The position numbers and the translations under genes were made by a program. From Ptiloglossa arizonensis (lineage: Eukaryota > Arthropoda > Insecta > Hymenoptera > Colletidae), in contig NW_027478717.1 in assembly GCF_051014685.1 (NCBI RefSeq), positions 558,001 through 622,000 on the forward strand: 64,000 bases of DNA, written 5' to 3'. Of this stretch, positions 1 through 10,905 are shown one piece after another. Position 1 is the first letter of the stretch. Every line of letters begins with the position of its first letter. The notes beneath the pieces are model-generated. The model saw nothing but the letters and a program-made list of their open reading frames with translations. It searched no databases and was not told the DNA's origin.

Positions 1-206
1 AATTTTTGGGTTAGGTCAATCCGTCCGCGAGATATGGGAGTTTGAAGACAAGAAATGTTTGAGAAGGCAAAAAATTTTTCGCAATTCTGCTGCTGCAAAC
101 GCTTAACCAGAATGGCCTATGGAAAAAATACACATACCGTTGTAATCGAGCGAGTTTCTACTTTCAGATGCAATAGGAATTTTTGGGTTAGGTCAATCCG
201 TTCGCG
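1..206 (+). repeat. Left-edge monomer outside the 11-mer units
   Basis: This is the window's first monomer and the start of the second. It carries gtccgcgag, gaagacaagaaatg and tgctgcaaacg. The gaagacaag variant is otherwise commonest at 55-61 kb. The block does not match the start of the neighbouring 11-mer units, so it belongs to whatever HOR lies to the left of the window. Confidence 0.7.
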
Positions 207-216
207 AGATATGGGA
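200..216 (+). other. CENP-B-box-like motif 1, phase 23-39 (example)
   Basis: GTTCGCGAGATATGGGA matches 8 of the 9 core bases of the mammalian CENP-B box (nTTCGnnnnAnnCGGGn); only core position 13 is T rather than C. It recurs at the same phase in most monomers. Monomers carrying gtccgcgag (for example from position 1, and the ones after cacacgcaa-type monomers) lose one TTCG base, so motif quality varies with position in the higher-order repeat. The match is seen in the sequence. Binding by a CENP-B-like protein is inference, and the motif could be chance. Confidence 0.45.
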
Positions 217-311
217 GTTTGAAGCCAAGAAATGGTTGAGAAGGCAAAAAATTTTTCGCACTTCTGCTGCTCCAAACGCTTAACCAGAATGGCCTGTGGA
301 AAAAATACACA

Positions 312-328
312 TACCGTTGTAATCGGGC
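312..328 (+). other. CENP-B-box-like motif 2, phase 135-151 (example)
   Basis: TACCGTTGTAATCGGGC matches 12 of 17 bases of YTTCGTTGGAARCGGGA, including CGTTG, AA and CGGG, and 7 of the 9 core bases. It lies 112 bp downstream of motif 1 on the same strand. It is among the most conserved parts of the monomer; common changes are ccgctg, cccttg and gggtgag. Function is inferred only. Confidence 0.4.
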
Positions 329-1553
329 GAGTTTCTACTTTCAGATGCAATAGGAATTTTGTGGGTTACGTCAATCCGTGCGCGAGATTTGGGAGTTTGA
401 AGCGAAGAAATGGTTGAGAAGACAATAAATTTTTCGCACTTCTGCTGCTCCAATCGCGTAACCAGTATGGCCTAAGGGAAAAATACACGTACCGTTGTAA
501 TCGGGCGAGTTTCTACTTTCAGATGCAATAGGAATTTTTGGGTTACGTCAATCCGTTCGCGAGATTTGGGAGTTTGAAGCTAAGAAATGGTTGAGAAGAC
601 AACAAATTTTTCGCAATTCTGCTGCTGCAAACGCTTAACCAGAATGGCCTATGGAAAAAATACACATACCGTTGTAATCGAGCGAGTTTCTACTTTCAGA
701 TGCAATAGGAATTTTTGGGTTAGGTCAATCCGTTCGCGAGATATGGGAGTTTGAAGCCAAGAAATGGTTGAGAAGGCAAAAAATTTTTCGCACTTCTGCT
801 GCTCCAAACGCTTAACCAGAATGGCCTAGGGAAAAAAATACGCATATCGTTATAATCGGGCGAGTTTCTACTTTCAGACGCAGCAGGAATTTTTGGGTTT
901 GGTCAATCCGTTCGCGAGATATGGGAGTTTGAAGCTAAGAAATGGTTGAGAAGACAACAAATTTTTCGCAATTCTGCTGCTCCAAACGCTTAACCAGAAT
1001 GGGCTAGGGAAAAAATACACGTACCGTTGTAATCGGGCGAGTTTCTACTTTCACACGCAACAGGAATTTTTGGGTTAGGTCAATCCGTCCGCCAGATATG
1101 GGAGTTTGAAACCAAGAAATGGTTGAGAAGACAAAAAATTTTTCGCAATTCTGCTGCTCCAAACGCTTAACCAGAATGGCCTGTGGAAAAAATACGCATA
1201 CCGTTGTAATCGGGCGAGTTTCTACTTTCAGATGCAACAGGAATTTTTGGGTTAGGTCAATCCGTTCGCGAGATATGGGAGTTTGAATCCAAGAAATGGT
1301 TGAGAAGGCAAAAAATTTTTCGCAATTCTGCTGCTCCAAACCCTTAACCAGAATTGCCTAGGGAAAAAATACACATACCGCTGTAATCGGGCGAGTTTCT
1401 ACTTTCAGATGCAATAGGAATTTTTGGGTTGTGGTCAATCCGTTCGCGAGATATGGGAGTTTGAAGCCAAGAAATGGTTGAGAAGGCAAAAGATTTTTCG
1501 CAATTCTGTTGCTCCAAACGCTTAACCAGAATGGCTTAGGGAAAAAATACGCA

Positions 1554-1570
1554 TATCGTTGTAATCGGGT
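1554..1570 (+). other. Best variant of CENP-B-box-like motif 2
   Basis: TATCGTTGTAATCGGGT has the C-to-T change at phase 137, raising the match to 8 of 9 CENP-B-box core bases; only core position 2 is wrong. The same catatcgttgtaatcggg form occurs once per 11-mer unit (near 2,970-2,990, 4,920-4,940, 11,818-11,835 and 13,767-13,784). A related catatcgttataatcggg form occurs at many other places. Whether this matters for protein binding is unknown. Confidence 0.4.
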
Positions 1571-1625
1571 GAGTTTCTACTTTCAGACGCAGCAGGAACT
1601 TCTTGGTTTGGTCAATCCGTTCGCG

Positions 1626-3574
1626 AGATATGGGAGTTTGAAGCCAAGAAATGGTTGAGAAGGCAAAAAATTTTTCGCACTTCTGCTGCTCCAAACGCTT
1701 AACCAGAATGGCCTGTGGAAAAAATACACATACCTTTGTAATCGGGCGAGTTTCTACTTTCAGATGCAATAGGAATTTTTGGGTTACGTCAATCCGTGCG
1801 CGAGATTTGGGAGTTTGAAGCGAAGAAATGGTTGAGAAGACAATAAATTTTTCGCACTTCTGCTGCTCCAATCGCGTAACCAGTATGGCCTAAGGGAAAA
1901 ATACACGTACCGTTGTAATCGGGCGAGTTTCTACTTTCAGATGCAATAGGAATTTTTGGGTTACGTCAATCCGTTCGCGAGATTTGGGAGTTTGAAGCTA
2001 AGAAATGGTTGAGAAGACAACAAATTTTTCGCAATTCTGCTGCTGCAAACGCTTAACCAGAATGGCCTATGGAAAAAATACACATACCGTTGTAATCGAG
2101 CGAGTTTCTACTTTCAGATGCAATAGGAATTTTTGGGTTAGGTCAATCCGTTCGCGAGATATGGGAGTTTGAAGCCAAGAAATGGTTGAGAAGGCAAAAA
2201 ATTTTTCGCACTTCTGCTGCTCCAAACGCTTAACCAGAATGGCCTAGGGAAAAAAATACGCATATCGTTATAATCGGGCGAGTTTCTACTTTCAGACGCA
2301 GCAGGAATTTTTGGGTTTGGTCAATCCGTTCGCGAGATATGGGAGTTTGAAGCTAAGAAATGGTTGAGAAGACAACAAATTTTTCGCAATTCTGCTGCTC
2401 CAAACGCTTAACCAGAATGGGCTAGGGAAAAAATACACGTACCGTTGTAATCGGGCGAGTTTCTACTTTCACACGCAACAGGAATTTTTGGGTTAGGTCA
2501 ATCCGTCCGCCAGATATGGGAGTTTGAAACCAAGAAATGGTTGAGAAGACAAAAAATTTTTCGCAATTCTGCTGCTCCAAACGCTTAACCAGAATGGCCT
2601 GTGGAAAAAAATACACATACCGTTGTAATCGGGCGAGTTTCTACTTTCAGATGCAACAGGAATTTTTGGGGTAGGTCAATCCGTTCGCGAGATATGGGAG
2701 TTTGAATCCAAGAAATGGTTGAGAAGGCAAAAAATTTTTCGCAATTCTGCTGCTCCAAACCCTTAACCAGAATTGCCTAGGGAAAAAAATACACATACCG
2801 CTGTAATCGGGCGAGTTTCTACTTTCAGATGCAATAGGAATTTTTGGGTTGTGGTCAATCCGTTCGCGAGATATGGGAGTTTGAAGCCAAGAAATGGTTG
2901 AGAAGGCAAAAGATTTTTCGCAATTCTGTTGCTCCAAACGCTTAACCAGAATGGCTTAGGGAAAAAATACGCATATCGTTGTAATCGGGTGAGCTTCTAC
3001 TTTCAGACGCAGCAGGAACTTCTGGGTTTGGTCAATCCGTTCGCGAGATATGGGAGTTTGAAGCCAAGAAATGGTTGAGAAGGCAAAAAATTTTTCGCAA
3101 TTCTGCTGCTCCAAACGCTTAACCAGAATGGCCTAGGGAAAAAATACACATACCGTTGTAATCGGGCGAGTTTCTACTTTCAGATGCAACAGGAATTTTT
3201 GGGTTAGTTCAATCCGTTCGCGAGATATGGGAGTTTGAAGCTAAGAAATGGTTAAGAAGGCAACAAATTTTTCGCACTTCTGCTGCTCCAAACGCTTAAC
3301 CAGAATGGCCCTAGGGAGAAAATACACATACCGTTGTAATCGGGCGAGTTTCTACTTTCAGACGCAACAGGAATTGGGTTAGGTCAATCCGTTCGCGAGA
3401 TATGGGAGTTTGAAGCCAAGATATGGTTGAGAAGGCATACAATTTTTGGTAATTCTGCTGATCCAAACTCTTAACCAGAATGCCCTAGGGAAAAAATATA
3501 CATACCGCTGTAGTCGGGCGAGTTTATACTTTCAGATGCAATAGGAAGTTTTGGGTTAGGTCCATCCGTTCGCT
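1626..3574 (+). repeat. 11-monomer HOR, unit 1 (1,949 bp)
   Basis: Identity to the next unit begins at 1,626/3,575, just after the cgcgag versus cgctag difference. The unit contains all marker monomers of the family, ending with the ggcatacaatttttggtaat / gatccaaactcttaacc / gggcgagtttatac series. Local private changes are ggccctaggg near 3,308 and a 4-bp loss (aggaattgggttagg) near 3,370. Confidence 0.8.
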
Positions 3575-5530
3575 AGATATGGGAGTTTGAAGCCAAGAAA
3601 TGGTTGAGAAGGCAAAAAATTTTTCGCACTTCTGCTGCTCCAAACGCTTAACCAGAATGGCCTGTGGAAAAAATACACATACCGTTGTAATCGGGCGAGT
3701 TTCTACTTTCAGATGCAATAGGAATTTTTGGGTTACGTCAATCCGTTCGCGAGATTTGGGAGTTTGAAGCGAAGAAATGGTTGAGAAGACAATAAATTTT
3801 TCGCACTTCTGCTGCTCCAATCGCGTAACCAGTATGGCCTAAGGGAAAAATACACGTACCGTTGTAATCGGGCGAGTTTCTACTTTCAGATGCAATAGGA
3901 ATTTTTGGGTTACGTCAATCCGTTCGCGAGATTTGGGAGTTTGAAGCTAAGAAATGGTTGAGAAGACAACAAATTTTTCGCAATTCTGCTGCTGCAAACG
4001 CTTAACCAGAATGGCCTATGGAAAAAATACACATACCGTTGTAATCGAGCGAGTTTCTACTTTCAGATGCAATAGGAATTTTTGGGTTAGGTCAATCCGT
4101 TCGCGAGATATGGGAGTTTGAAGCCAAGAAATGGTTGAGAAGGCAAAAAATTTTTCGCACTTCTGCTGCTCCAAACGCTTAACCAGAATGGCCTAGGGAA
4201 AAAAATACGCATATCGTTATAATCGGGCGAGTTTCTACTTTCAGACGCAGCAGGAATTTTTGGGTTTGGTCAATCCGTTCGCGAGATATGGGAGTTTGAA
4301 GCTAAGAAATGGTTGAGAAGACAACAAATTTTTCGCAATTCTGCTGCTCCAAACGCTTAACCAGAATGGGCTAGGGAAAAAATACACGTACCGTTGTAAT
4401 CGGGCGAGTTTCTACTTTCACACGCAACAGGAATTTTTGGGTTAGGTCAATCCGTCCGCCAGATATGGGAGTTTGAAACCAAGAAATGGTTGAGAAGACA
4501 AAAAATTTTTCGCAATTCTGCTGCTCCAAACGCTTAACCAGAATGGCCTATGGAAAAAATACACATACCCTTGTAATCGGGTGAGTTTGTACTTTCAGAT
4601 GCAACAGGAATTTTTGGGTTAGGTCAATCCGTTCGCGAGATATGGGAGTTTGAATCCAAGAAATGGTTGAGTAGGCAAAAAATTTTTCGCAATTCTGCTG
4701 CTCCAAACCCTTAACCAGAATTGCCTAGGGAAAAAATACACATACCGCTGTAATCGGGCGAGTTTCTACTTTCAGATGCAATAGGAATTTTTGGGTTGTG
4801 GTCAATCCGTTCGCGAGATATGGGAGTTTGAAGCCAAGAAATGGTTGAGAAGGCAAAAGATTTTTCGCAATTCTGTTGCTCCAAACGCTTAACCAGAATG
4901 GCTTAGGGAAAAAATACGCATATCGTTGTAATCGGGTGAGTTTCTACTTTCAGACGCAGCAGGAACTTCTGGGTTTGGTCAATCCGTTCGCGAGATATGG
5001 GAGTTTGAAGCCAAGAAATGGTTGAGAAGGCAAAAAATTTTTCGCAATTCTGCTGCTCCAAACGCTTAACCAGAATGGCCTAGGGAAAAAATACACATAC
5101 CGTTGTAATCGGGCGAGTTTCTACTTTCAGATGCAACAGGAATTTTTGGGTTAGTTTAATCCGTTCGCGAGATATGGGAGTTTGAAGCTAAGAAATGGTT
5201 AAGAAGGCAACAAATTTTTCGCACTTCTGCTGCTCCAAACGCTTAACCAGAATGGCCTAGGGAGAAAATACACATACCGTTGTAATCGGGCGAGTTTCTA
5301 CTTTCAGACGCAACAGGAATTTTTGGGTTAGGTCAATCCGTTCGCGAGATATGGGAGTTTGAAGCCAAGATATGGTTGAGAAGGCATACAATTTTTGGTA
5401 ATTCTGCTGATCCAAACGCTTAACCAGAATGCCCTAGGGAAAAAATATACATACCGCTGTAGTCGGGCGAGTTTATACTTTCAGATGCAATAGGAATTTT
5501 TGGGTTAGGTCCATCCGTTCGCTAGATATG
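3575..5530 (+). repeat. 11-monomer HOR, unit 2
   Basis: It repeats 1,626-3,574 at an offset of about 1,949 bp, with sequence differences such as cacatacccttgtaatcgggtgagtttgt (split over 4,560-4,595), gagtaggc near 4,670 and agtttaatccg near 5,153. It ends near 5,530, where gatatggcag and the later cgcaattctg diverge from the unit 1 continuation. It lies wholly inside copy A of the 50-mer block. Confidence 0.8.
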
Positions 5531-8500
5531 GCAGTTTGAAGCCAAGAAATGGTTGAGAAGGCAAAAAATTTTTCGCAATTCTGCTGCTCCAAACGCTTAA
5601 CCAGAATGGCCTAGGGAAAAAATACACATACCGTTGTAATCGGGCGAGTTTCTATTATCAGATGCAATAGGAATTTTTGGGTTAGGTCAATCCGTTCGCG
5701 AGATATGGGAGCTTGAAGCTAAGAAATGGTTAAGAAGGCAAAAAATTGTTCGCTATTCTGCTGCTTCAAACGCTTGACCAGAATGGCCTAGGGAAAAAAT
5801 ACACATACCGTTGTAATCGGGCGAGTTTCTTCTTTCAGATGCAACAGGAAAATTTGGGTTAGGTCAATCCGTTCGCGAGATATGGGAGTTTGAAGCCAAG
5901 AAATGGTTGAGAAGGCAAAAAATTATTCGCTATTCTGCTGCTTCTAACGCTTAACCAGAATGGCCTAGGGAAAAAATACACATACCGTTGTAATCGGGCG
6001 AGTTTCTTCTTTCAGATGCAACAGGAATTTTTGGGTTAGGTCAATCCGTTCGCGAGATATGGGAGTTTGAAGCTAAGAAATGGTAAAGAAGACAACAAAT
6101 TGTTCGCACTACTGCTGCTCCAAACGCTTAACTAGAATGGCCTAGGGAAAAAATACACATACCGTTGTAATCGGGCGAGTTTCTACTTTCAGACGCAACA
6201 GGAACTTTTGGGTTAGGTCAATCCGTTCGCGTGATATGGGAGTTTGAAGCCAAGAAATGGTTTAGAAGGCAAAAAATTTTTCGCAATTCTGCTGCTCCAA
6301 ACGCTTAACCAGAATGGCCTAGGGAAAAAATACACACACCGTTGTAATCGGGCGAGTTTCTACTTTCAGATGCAACAGGAATTTTTGGGTTAGTTCAATC
6401 CGTTCGCGAGATATGGGAGTTTGGAGCCAAGAAATGGTTGAGAATGCAAACAATTTTTCGCACTTCTGCTGCTCCAAACGCTTAACCAGAATGGCCTAGG
6501 GAAAAAATACACATACCGTTGTAATCGGGCGAGTTTCTACTTTCACACGCAACAGGAATTTTTGGGATAGGTCTATCCGTTCGCGAGATATGGGAGTTTG
6601 AAGCCAAGAAATGGTTGGAAGGCATACAATTTTTGGTAATTCTGCGGATCCAAACGCTTAACCAGAATGCCCTAGGGAAAAAATATACATACCGCTGTAG
6701 TCGGGCGAGTTTATACTTTCAGATGCAATAGGAATTTTTGGGTTAGGTCCATCCGTTCGCTAGATATGGCAGTTTGAAGCCAAGAAATGGTTGAGAAGGC
6801 AAAAAATTTTTCGCAATTCTGCTGCTCCAAACGCTTAACCAGAATGGCCTAGGGAAAAAATACACTTACCGTTGTAATCGGGCGAGTTTCTATTATCAGA
6901 TGCAATAGGAATTTTTGGGTTAGGTCAATCCGTTCGCGATATATGGGAGTTTGAAGCCAAGAAATCTATGAGAAGGAACAAAATTTTTCGCAATTCTGCT
7001 GCTCCAAACGCTTAACCAGAATGGGCTAGGGAAAAAATACACGTACCGTTGTAATCGGGCGAGTTTCTACTTTCACACGCAACAGGAATTTTTGGGTTAG
7101 GTCGATCCGTCCGCGAGATATGGGAGTTTGAAGCCAAGAAATGGTTGAAAAGACAAAAAATTTTTCGCAATTCTGCTGCTCCAAACGCTTAACCAGAATG
7201 GCCTATGGAAAAAATACACATACCGTTGTAATCGGGCGAGTTTCTACTTTCAGACGCAACAGGAACTTTTGGGTTAGGTCAATCCGTTCGCGTGATATGG
7301 GAGTTTGAAGCCAAGAAATGGTTTAGAGGGCAAAAAATTTTTCATAATTCTGCTGCTCCAAACGCTTAACCAGAATGGCCTAGGGAAAAAATACACATAC
7401 TGTTGTAATCGGCGAGTTTCTACTTTCAGTTGCAACAGGAATTTTTGGGTTAGGTCAATCCGTTCGCGAGATATGGGACTTTGGAGCCAAGAAATGGTTG
7501 AGAAGGCAAAAAATTTTTGCAATTCCGCTGCTCCAAACGCTTAACCAGAATGGCCTAGGGAAAAAATACACATACCGTTGTAATCGGGCGAGTTTCTACT
7601 TTCAGACGCAATAGGAATTTTTGGGTTAGGTCAATCCGTCCGCGACATATGGGAGTTTGAAGACAAGAAATGGTTGAGAAGCCAAAAAATTTTTCGCAAT
7701 TATGCTGCTCCAAACGCTTAACCAGAATGGCCTATGGAAAAAATACACATACCGTTGTAATCGGGCGAGTTTCTACTTTCAGATGCAACAGGAATTTTTG
7801 GGTTAGGTCAATCCGTTCGCGAGATATGGGAGTTTGAAGACAGGAAATGGTTGAGAAGGCAAAAAATTTTTCGCAATTCTGCTGCTCCAAAGGCTTAACC
7901 AGAATGGCCTAGGGAAAAAATACACATACCGTTGTAATCGAGCGAGTTTCTACTTTCAGATGCAATAGGAATTTTTGGGTTAGGTCAATCCGTTCGCGAG
8001 ATATGGGAGTTTGAAGCCAAGAAATGGTTGAGAAGGCAAAAAATTTTTCGCACTTCTGCTGCTCCAAACGCTTAACCAGAATGGCCTAGGGAAAAAATAC
8101 GCATATCGTTATAATCGGGCGAGTTTCTACTTTCAGACGCAGCAGGAATTTTTGGGTTTGGTCAAACCGTTCGCGAGATATGGGACTTTGAAGCTAAGAA
8201 ATGGTTGAGAAGACAACAAATTTTTCGCAATTCTGCTGCTCCAAATGCTTAACCAGAATGGGCTAGGGAAAAAATACACGTACCGTTGTAATCGGGCGAG
8301 TTTCTACTTTCACACGCAACAGGAATTTTTGGGTTAGGTCAATCCGTACGCGAGATATGGGAGTTTGAAACCAAGAAATGGTTGAGAAGACAAAAAATTT
8401 TTCGCAATTCTGCTGCTCCAAACGCTTAACCAGAATGGCCTATGGAAAAAATACACATACCGTTGTAATCGGGCGAGTTTCTACTTTCAGATGCTACAGG

Positions 8501-9783
8501 AATTTTTGGGTTAGGTCAATCTGTTCGCGAGATATGGGAGTTTGAAGCCAAGAAATGGTTGAGAAGGCAAAACATTTTTCGCAATTCTGCTGCTCCAAAC
8601 GCTTAACCAGAATGGCCTAGGGAAAAAATACGCATATCGTTATAATCGGGCGAGTTTCTACTTTCAGACGCAGCAGGAATTTTTGGGTTTGGTCAATCCG
8701 TTCGCGAGATATGGGACTTTGAAGCTAAGAAATGGTTGAGAAGACAACAAATTTTTCGCAATTCTGCTGCTCCAAACGCTTAACCAGAATGGGCTAGGGA
8801 AAAAATACACGCACCGTTGTAATCGGGCGAGTTTCTACTTTCACACGCAACAGGAATTTTGGGGTTAGGTCAATCCGTTCGCGAGATATGGGAGTTTGAA
8901 GCCAAGAAATGGTTGAGAAGACAAAAAATTTTTCGCAATTCTGCTGCTCCAAACGCTTAACCAGAATGGCCTATGGAAAAAATACACATACAGCTGTAAT
9001 CGGGCGAGTTTCTACTTTCAGATGCAACAGGAATTTTTGGGTTAGGTCAATCCGTTCGCGAGATATGGGAGTTTGAAGCCAAGAAATGGTTGAGAAGACA
9101 AAAAATTTTTCGCAATTCTGCTGCTCCACACGCTTAACCAGAATGGCCTATGGAAAAAATACACATACCGTTGTAATCGGGCGAGTTTCTACTTTCAGAC
9201 GCAACAGTAACTTTTGGGTTAGGTCAATCCGTTCGCGTGATATGGGAGTTTGAAGCCAAGAAATGGTTTAGAAGGCAAAAAATTTTTCGCAATTCTGCTG
9301 CTCCAAACGCTTAACCAGATTGGCCTAGGGAAAAAATACACATACTGTTGTAATCGGCGAGTTTCTACTTTCAGGTGCAACAGGAATTTTTGGGTTAGGT
9401 CAATCCGTTCGCGATATATGGGAGTTTGAAGCCAAGAAATGGTTGAGAAGGCAAAACATTTTTCGCAATTCTGCTGCTCCAAACGCTTAACCAGAATTGC
9501 CTAGGGAAAAAATACACATACCGCTGTAATCGGGCGAGTTTCTACTTTCAGATGCAATAGGAATTTTTGGGTTAGGTCAATCCGTTCGCGAGATATGGGA
9601 GTTTGAAGCCAAGAAATGGTTGAGAAGGTAAAACATTTTTTGCAATTCTGCTGCTCCAAACCCTTAACCAGAATTGCCTAGGGAAAAAATACACATACCG
9701 CTGTAATCGGGCGAGTTTCTACTTTCAGATGCAACAGGAATTTTTGGGTTAGGTCAATCCGTTCGCGAGATATGGGAGTTTGA
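5531..9783 (+). repeat. Diverse monomers of copy A without a clear internal HOR
   Basis: About 24 monomers that do not repeat as a simple multi-monomer period inside the copy. Markers are aggaaaatttgggttagg (near 5,846), gtttcttctttcag (5,820-6,020), tggtaaagaagac (6,080), gttggaaggcatac (6,610), ctatgagaaggaac (6,966), the 1-bp loss in atcggcgag (near 7,410 and 9,356) and the gggctaggg/cacgtacc/cacacgcaac monomers. The same series recurs at 14,378-18,630 in copy B. Nothing other than satellite is present. Confidence 0.85.
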
Positions 9784-10905
9784 AGCCAAGAAATGGTTGA
9801 GAAGGCAAAAGATTTTTCACAATTCTGCTGCTCCAAACGCTTAACCAGAATGGCTTTGGGAAAAAATACGCATATCGTTATAATCGGGCGAGTTTCTACT
9901 TTCAGACGCAGCAGGAATTTTTGGGTTTGGTCAATCCGTTCGCGAGATATGGGAGTTTGAAGCCAAGAAATGGTTGGGAATGCAAACAATTTTTCGCTAT
10001 TCTGCTGCTCCAAACTCTTAACCAGAATAGGCTATTGAAAAAATACACATACCGTTGTAATCGGGCGAGTTTCTACTTTCACACGCAACAGGAATTTTTG
10101 GGTTAGGTCTATCCGTTCGCGAGATATGGGAGTTTGAAGCCAAGAAATGGTTGAGAAAGCATACAATTTTTGGTAATTCTGCTGATCCAAACCCTTATCC
10201 AGAATGCCCTAGGGAAAAAATATACATACCGCTGTAGTCGGGCGAGTTTATACTTTCAGATGCAATAGGAATTTTTGGGTTAGGTCCATCCGTTCGCTAG
10301 ATATGGCAGTTTGAAGCCAAGAAATGGTTGAGACGGCAAAAAATTTTTCGCAATTCTGCTGCTCCAAACGCTTAACCAGAATGGCCTAGGGAAAAAATAC
10401 ACATACCGTTGTAATCGGGCGAGTTTCTACTTTCAGACGCAACAGGAACTTTTGGGTTAGGTCGATCCGTTCGCGTGATATGGGAGTTTGAAGCCAAGAA
10501 ATGGTTTAGAAGGCAAAAAATTTTTCGCAATTCTGCTGCTCCAAACGCTTAACCAGAATGGCCTAGGGAAAAAATACACATACTGTTGTAATCGGCGAGT
10601 TTCTACTTTCAGGTGCAACAGGAATTTTTGGGTTAGGTCAATCCGTTCGCGATATATGGGAGTTTGAAACCAAGAAATGGTTGAGAAGGCAAAAAATTTT
10701 TCGCAATTCTGCTGCTCCAAACGCTTAACCAGAATTGCCTAGGGAAAAAATACACATACCGCTGTAATCGGGCGAGTTTCTACTTTCAGATGCAATAGGA
10801 ATTTTTGGGTTAGGTCAATCCGTTCGCGAGATATGGGAGTTTGAAGCCAAGAAATGGTTGAGAAGGTAAAACATTTTTTGCAATTCTGCTGCTCCAAACG
10901 CTTAA
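9219..10905 (+). repeat. Seven-monomer spaced repeat inside copy A
   Basis: The dimer with cgcgtgatatgg, ggtttagaaggc and the shortened atcggcgag occurs at about 9,219-9,660 and again at 10,457-10,900, an offset of 1,238 bp (7 x 177 - 1). A related dimer sits at 7,274-7,600. This shows an earlier duplication, older than the 50-mer event because both parts are carried into copy B. Confidence 0.65.

Larger units (their letters stand above)
178..354 (+). repeat. Reference satellite monomer (phase 1-177)
   Basis: A near-consensus monomer used here to number phases. Landmarks: A2T5 tract at phase 1-7; NruI-type palindrome TCGCGA at 25-30; A6T5 tract at 69-79 inside the near-palindrome gcaaaaaatttttcgc; ctgctgctcc at 87-96; cctaggg region at 116-122 (CCTAGG palindrome in most monomers, here the cctgtgg variant); A6 tract at 123-128; ccgttgtaatcgggc at 137-151; pyrimidine-rich tttctactttc at 155-165. 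It differs from the common form at phase 84 (c for a) and at 119-120. By count it has 31 C, 43 G and 8 CpG in 177 bp, about 42% GC with CpG observed/expected near 1. Confidence 0.95.
207..1625 (+). repeat. 8-monomer deleted version of the 11-mer HOR
   Basis: This stretch matches 1,626 onward with a shift of about 1,418 bp (8 x 177 plus two small insertions). Shared markers include gatttgggagtttgaagcgaag, ccaatcgcgtaaccagtatgg, gggttgtggtcaatcc and aggaacttcttgg. Compared with the following 1,949-bp units it lacks three monomers, equivalent to about 3,030-3,560, so it is an 11-mer with a clean three-monomer deletion or the ancestor before a three-monomer gain. Confidence 0.8.

Noticed and set aside
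187..192. TTAGG telomere repeat
   Set aside because: TTAGG occurs once per monomer inside gggttaggtc as part of the satellite; there is no run of TTAGG or TTAGGG.
246..260. Rho-independent terminators at the aaaaaattttt tracts
   Set aside because: The T-run is preceded by an A-run, not a GC-rich stem, and it is present in every monomer without any gene nearby.
573..640. Known honeybee AluI-type satellite (about 176 bp)
   Set aside because: The length is similar and some monomers have AGCT (gaagctaag), but most do not, and I cannot recall that sequence well enough to claim a match. A database search of the consensus would decide.
1004..1339. Open frames of 60-111 codons on both strands, as candidate genes
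   Set aside because: All are readings of the satellite. They recur with each monomer, the long ones start at TTG codons (for example the complement of caa at 1,337-1,339), end at the conserved CCTAGG/cctatgg stop, and encode a 59-residue repeat of no recognisable family. The plus-strand ones overlap the same repeat in another frame.
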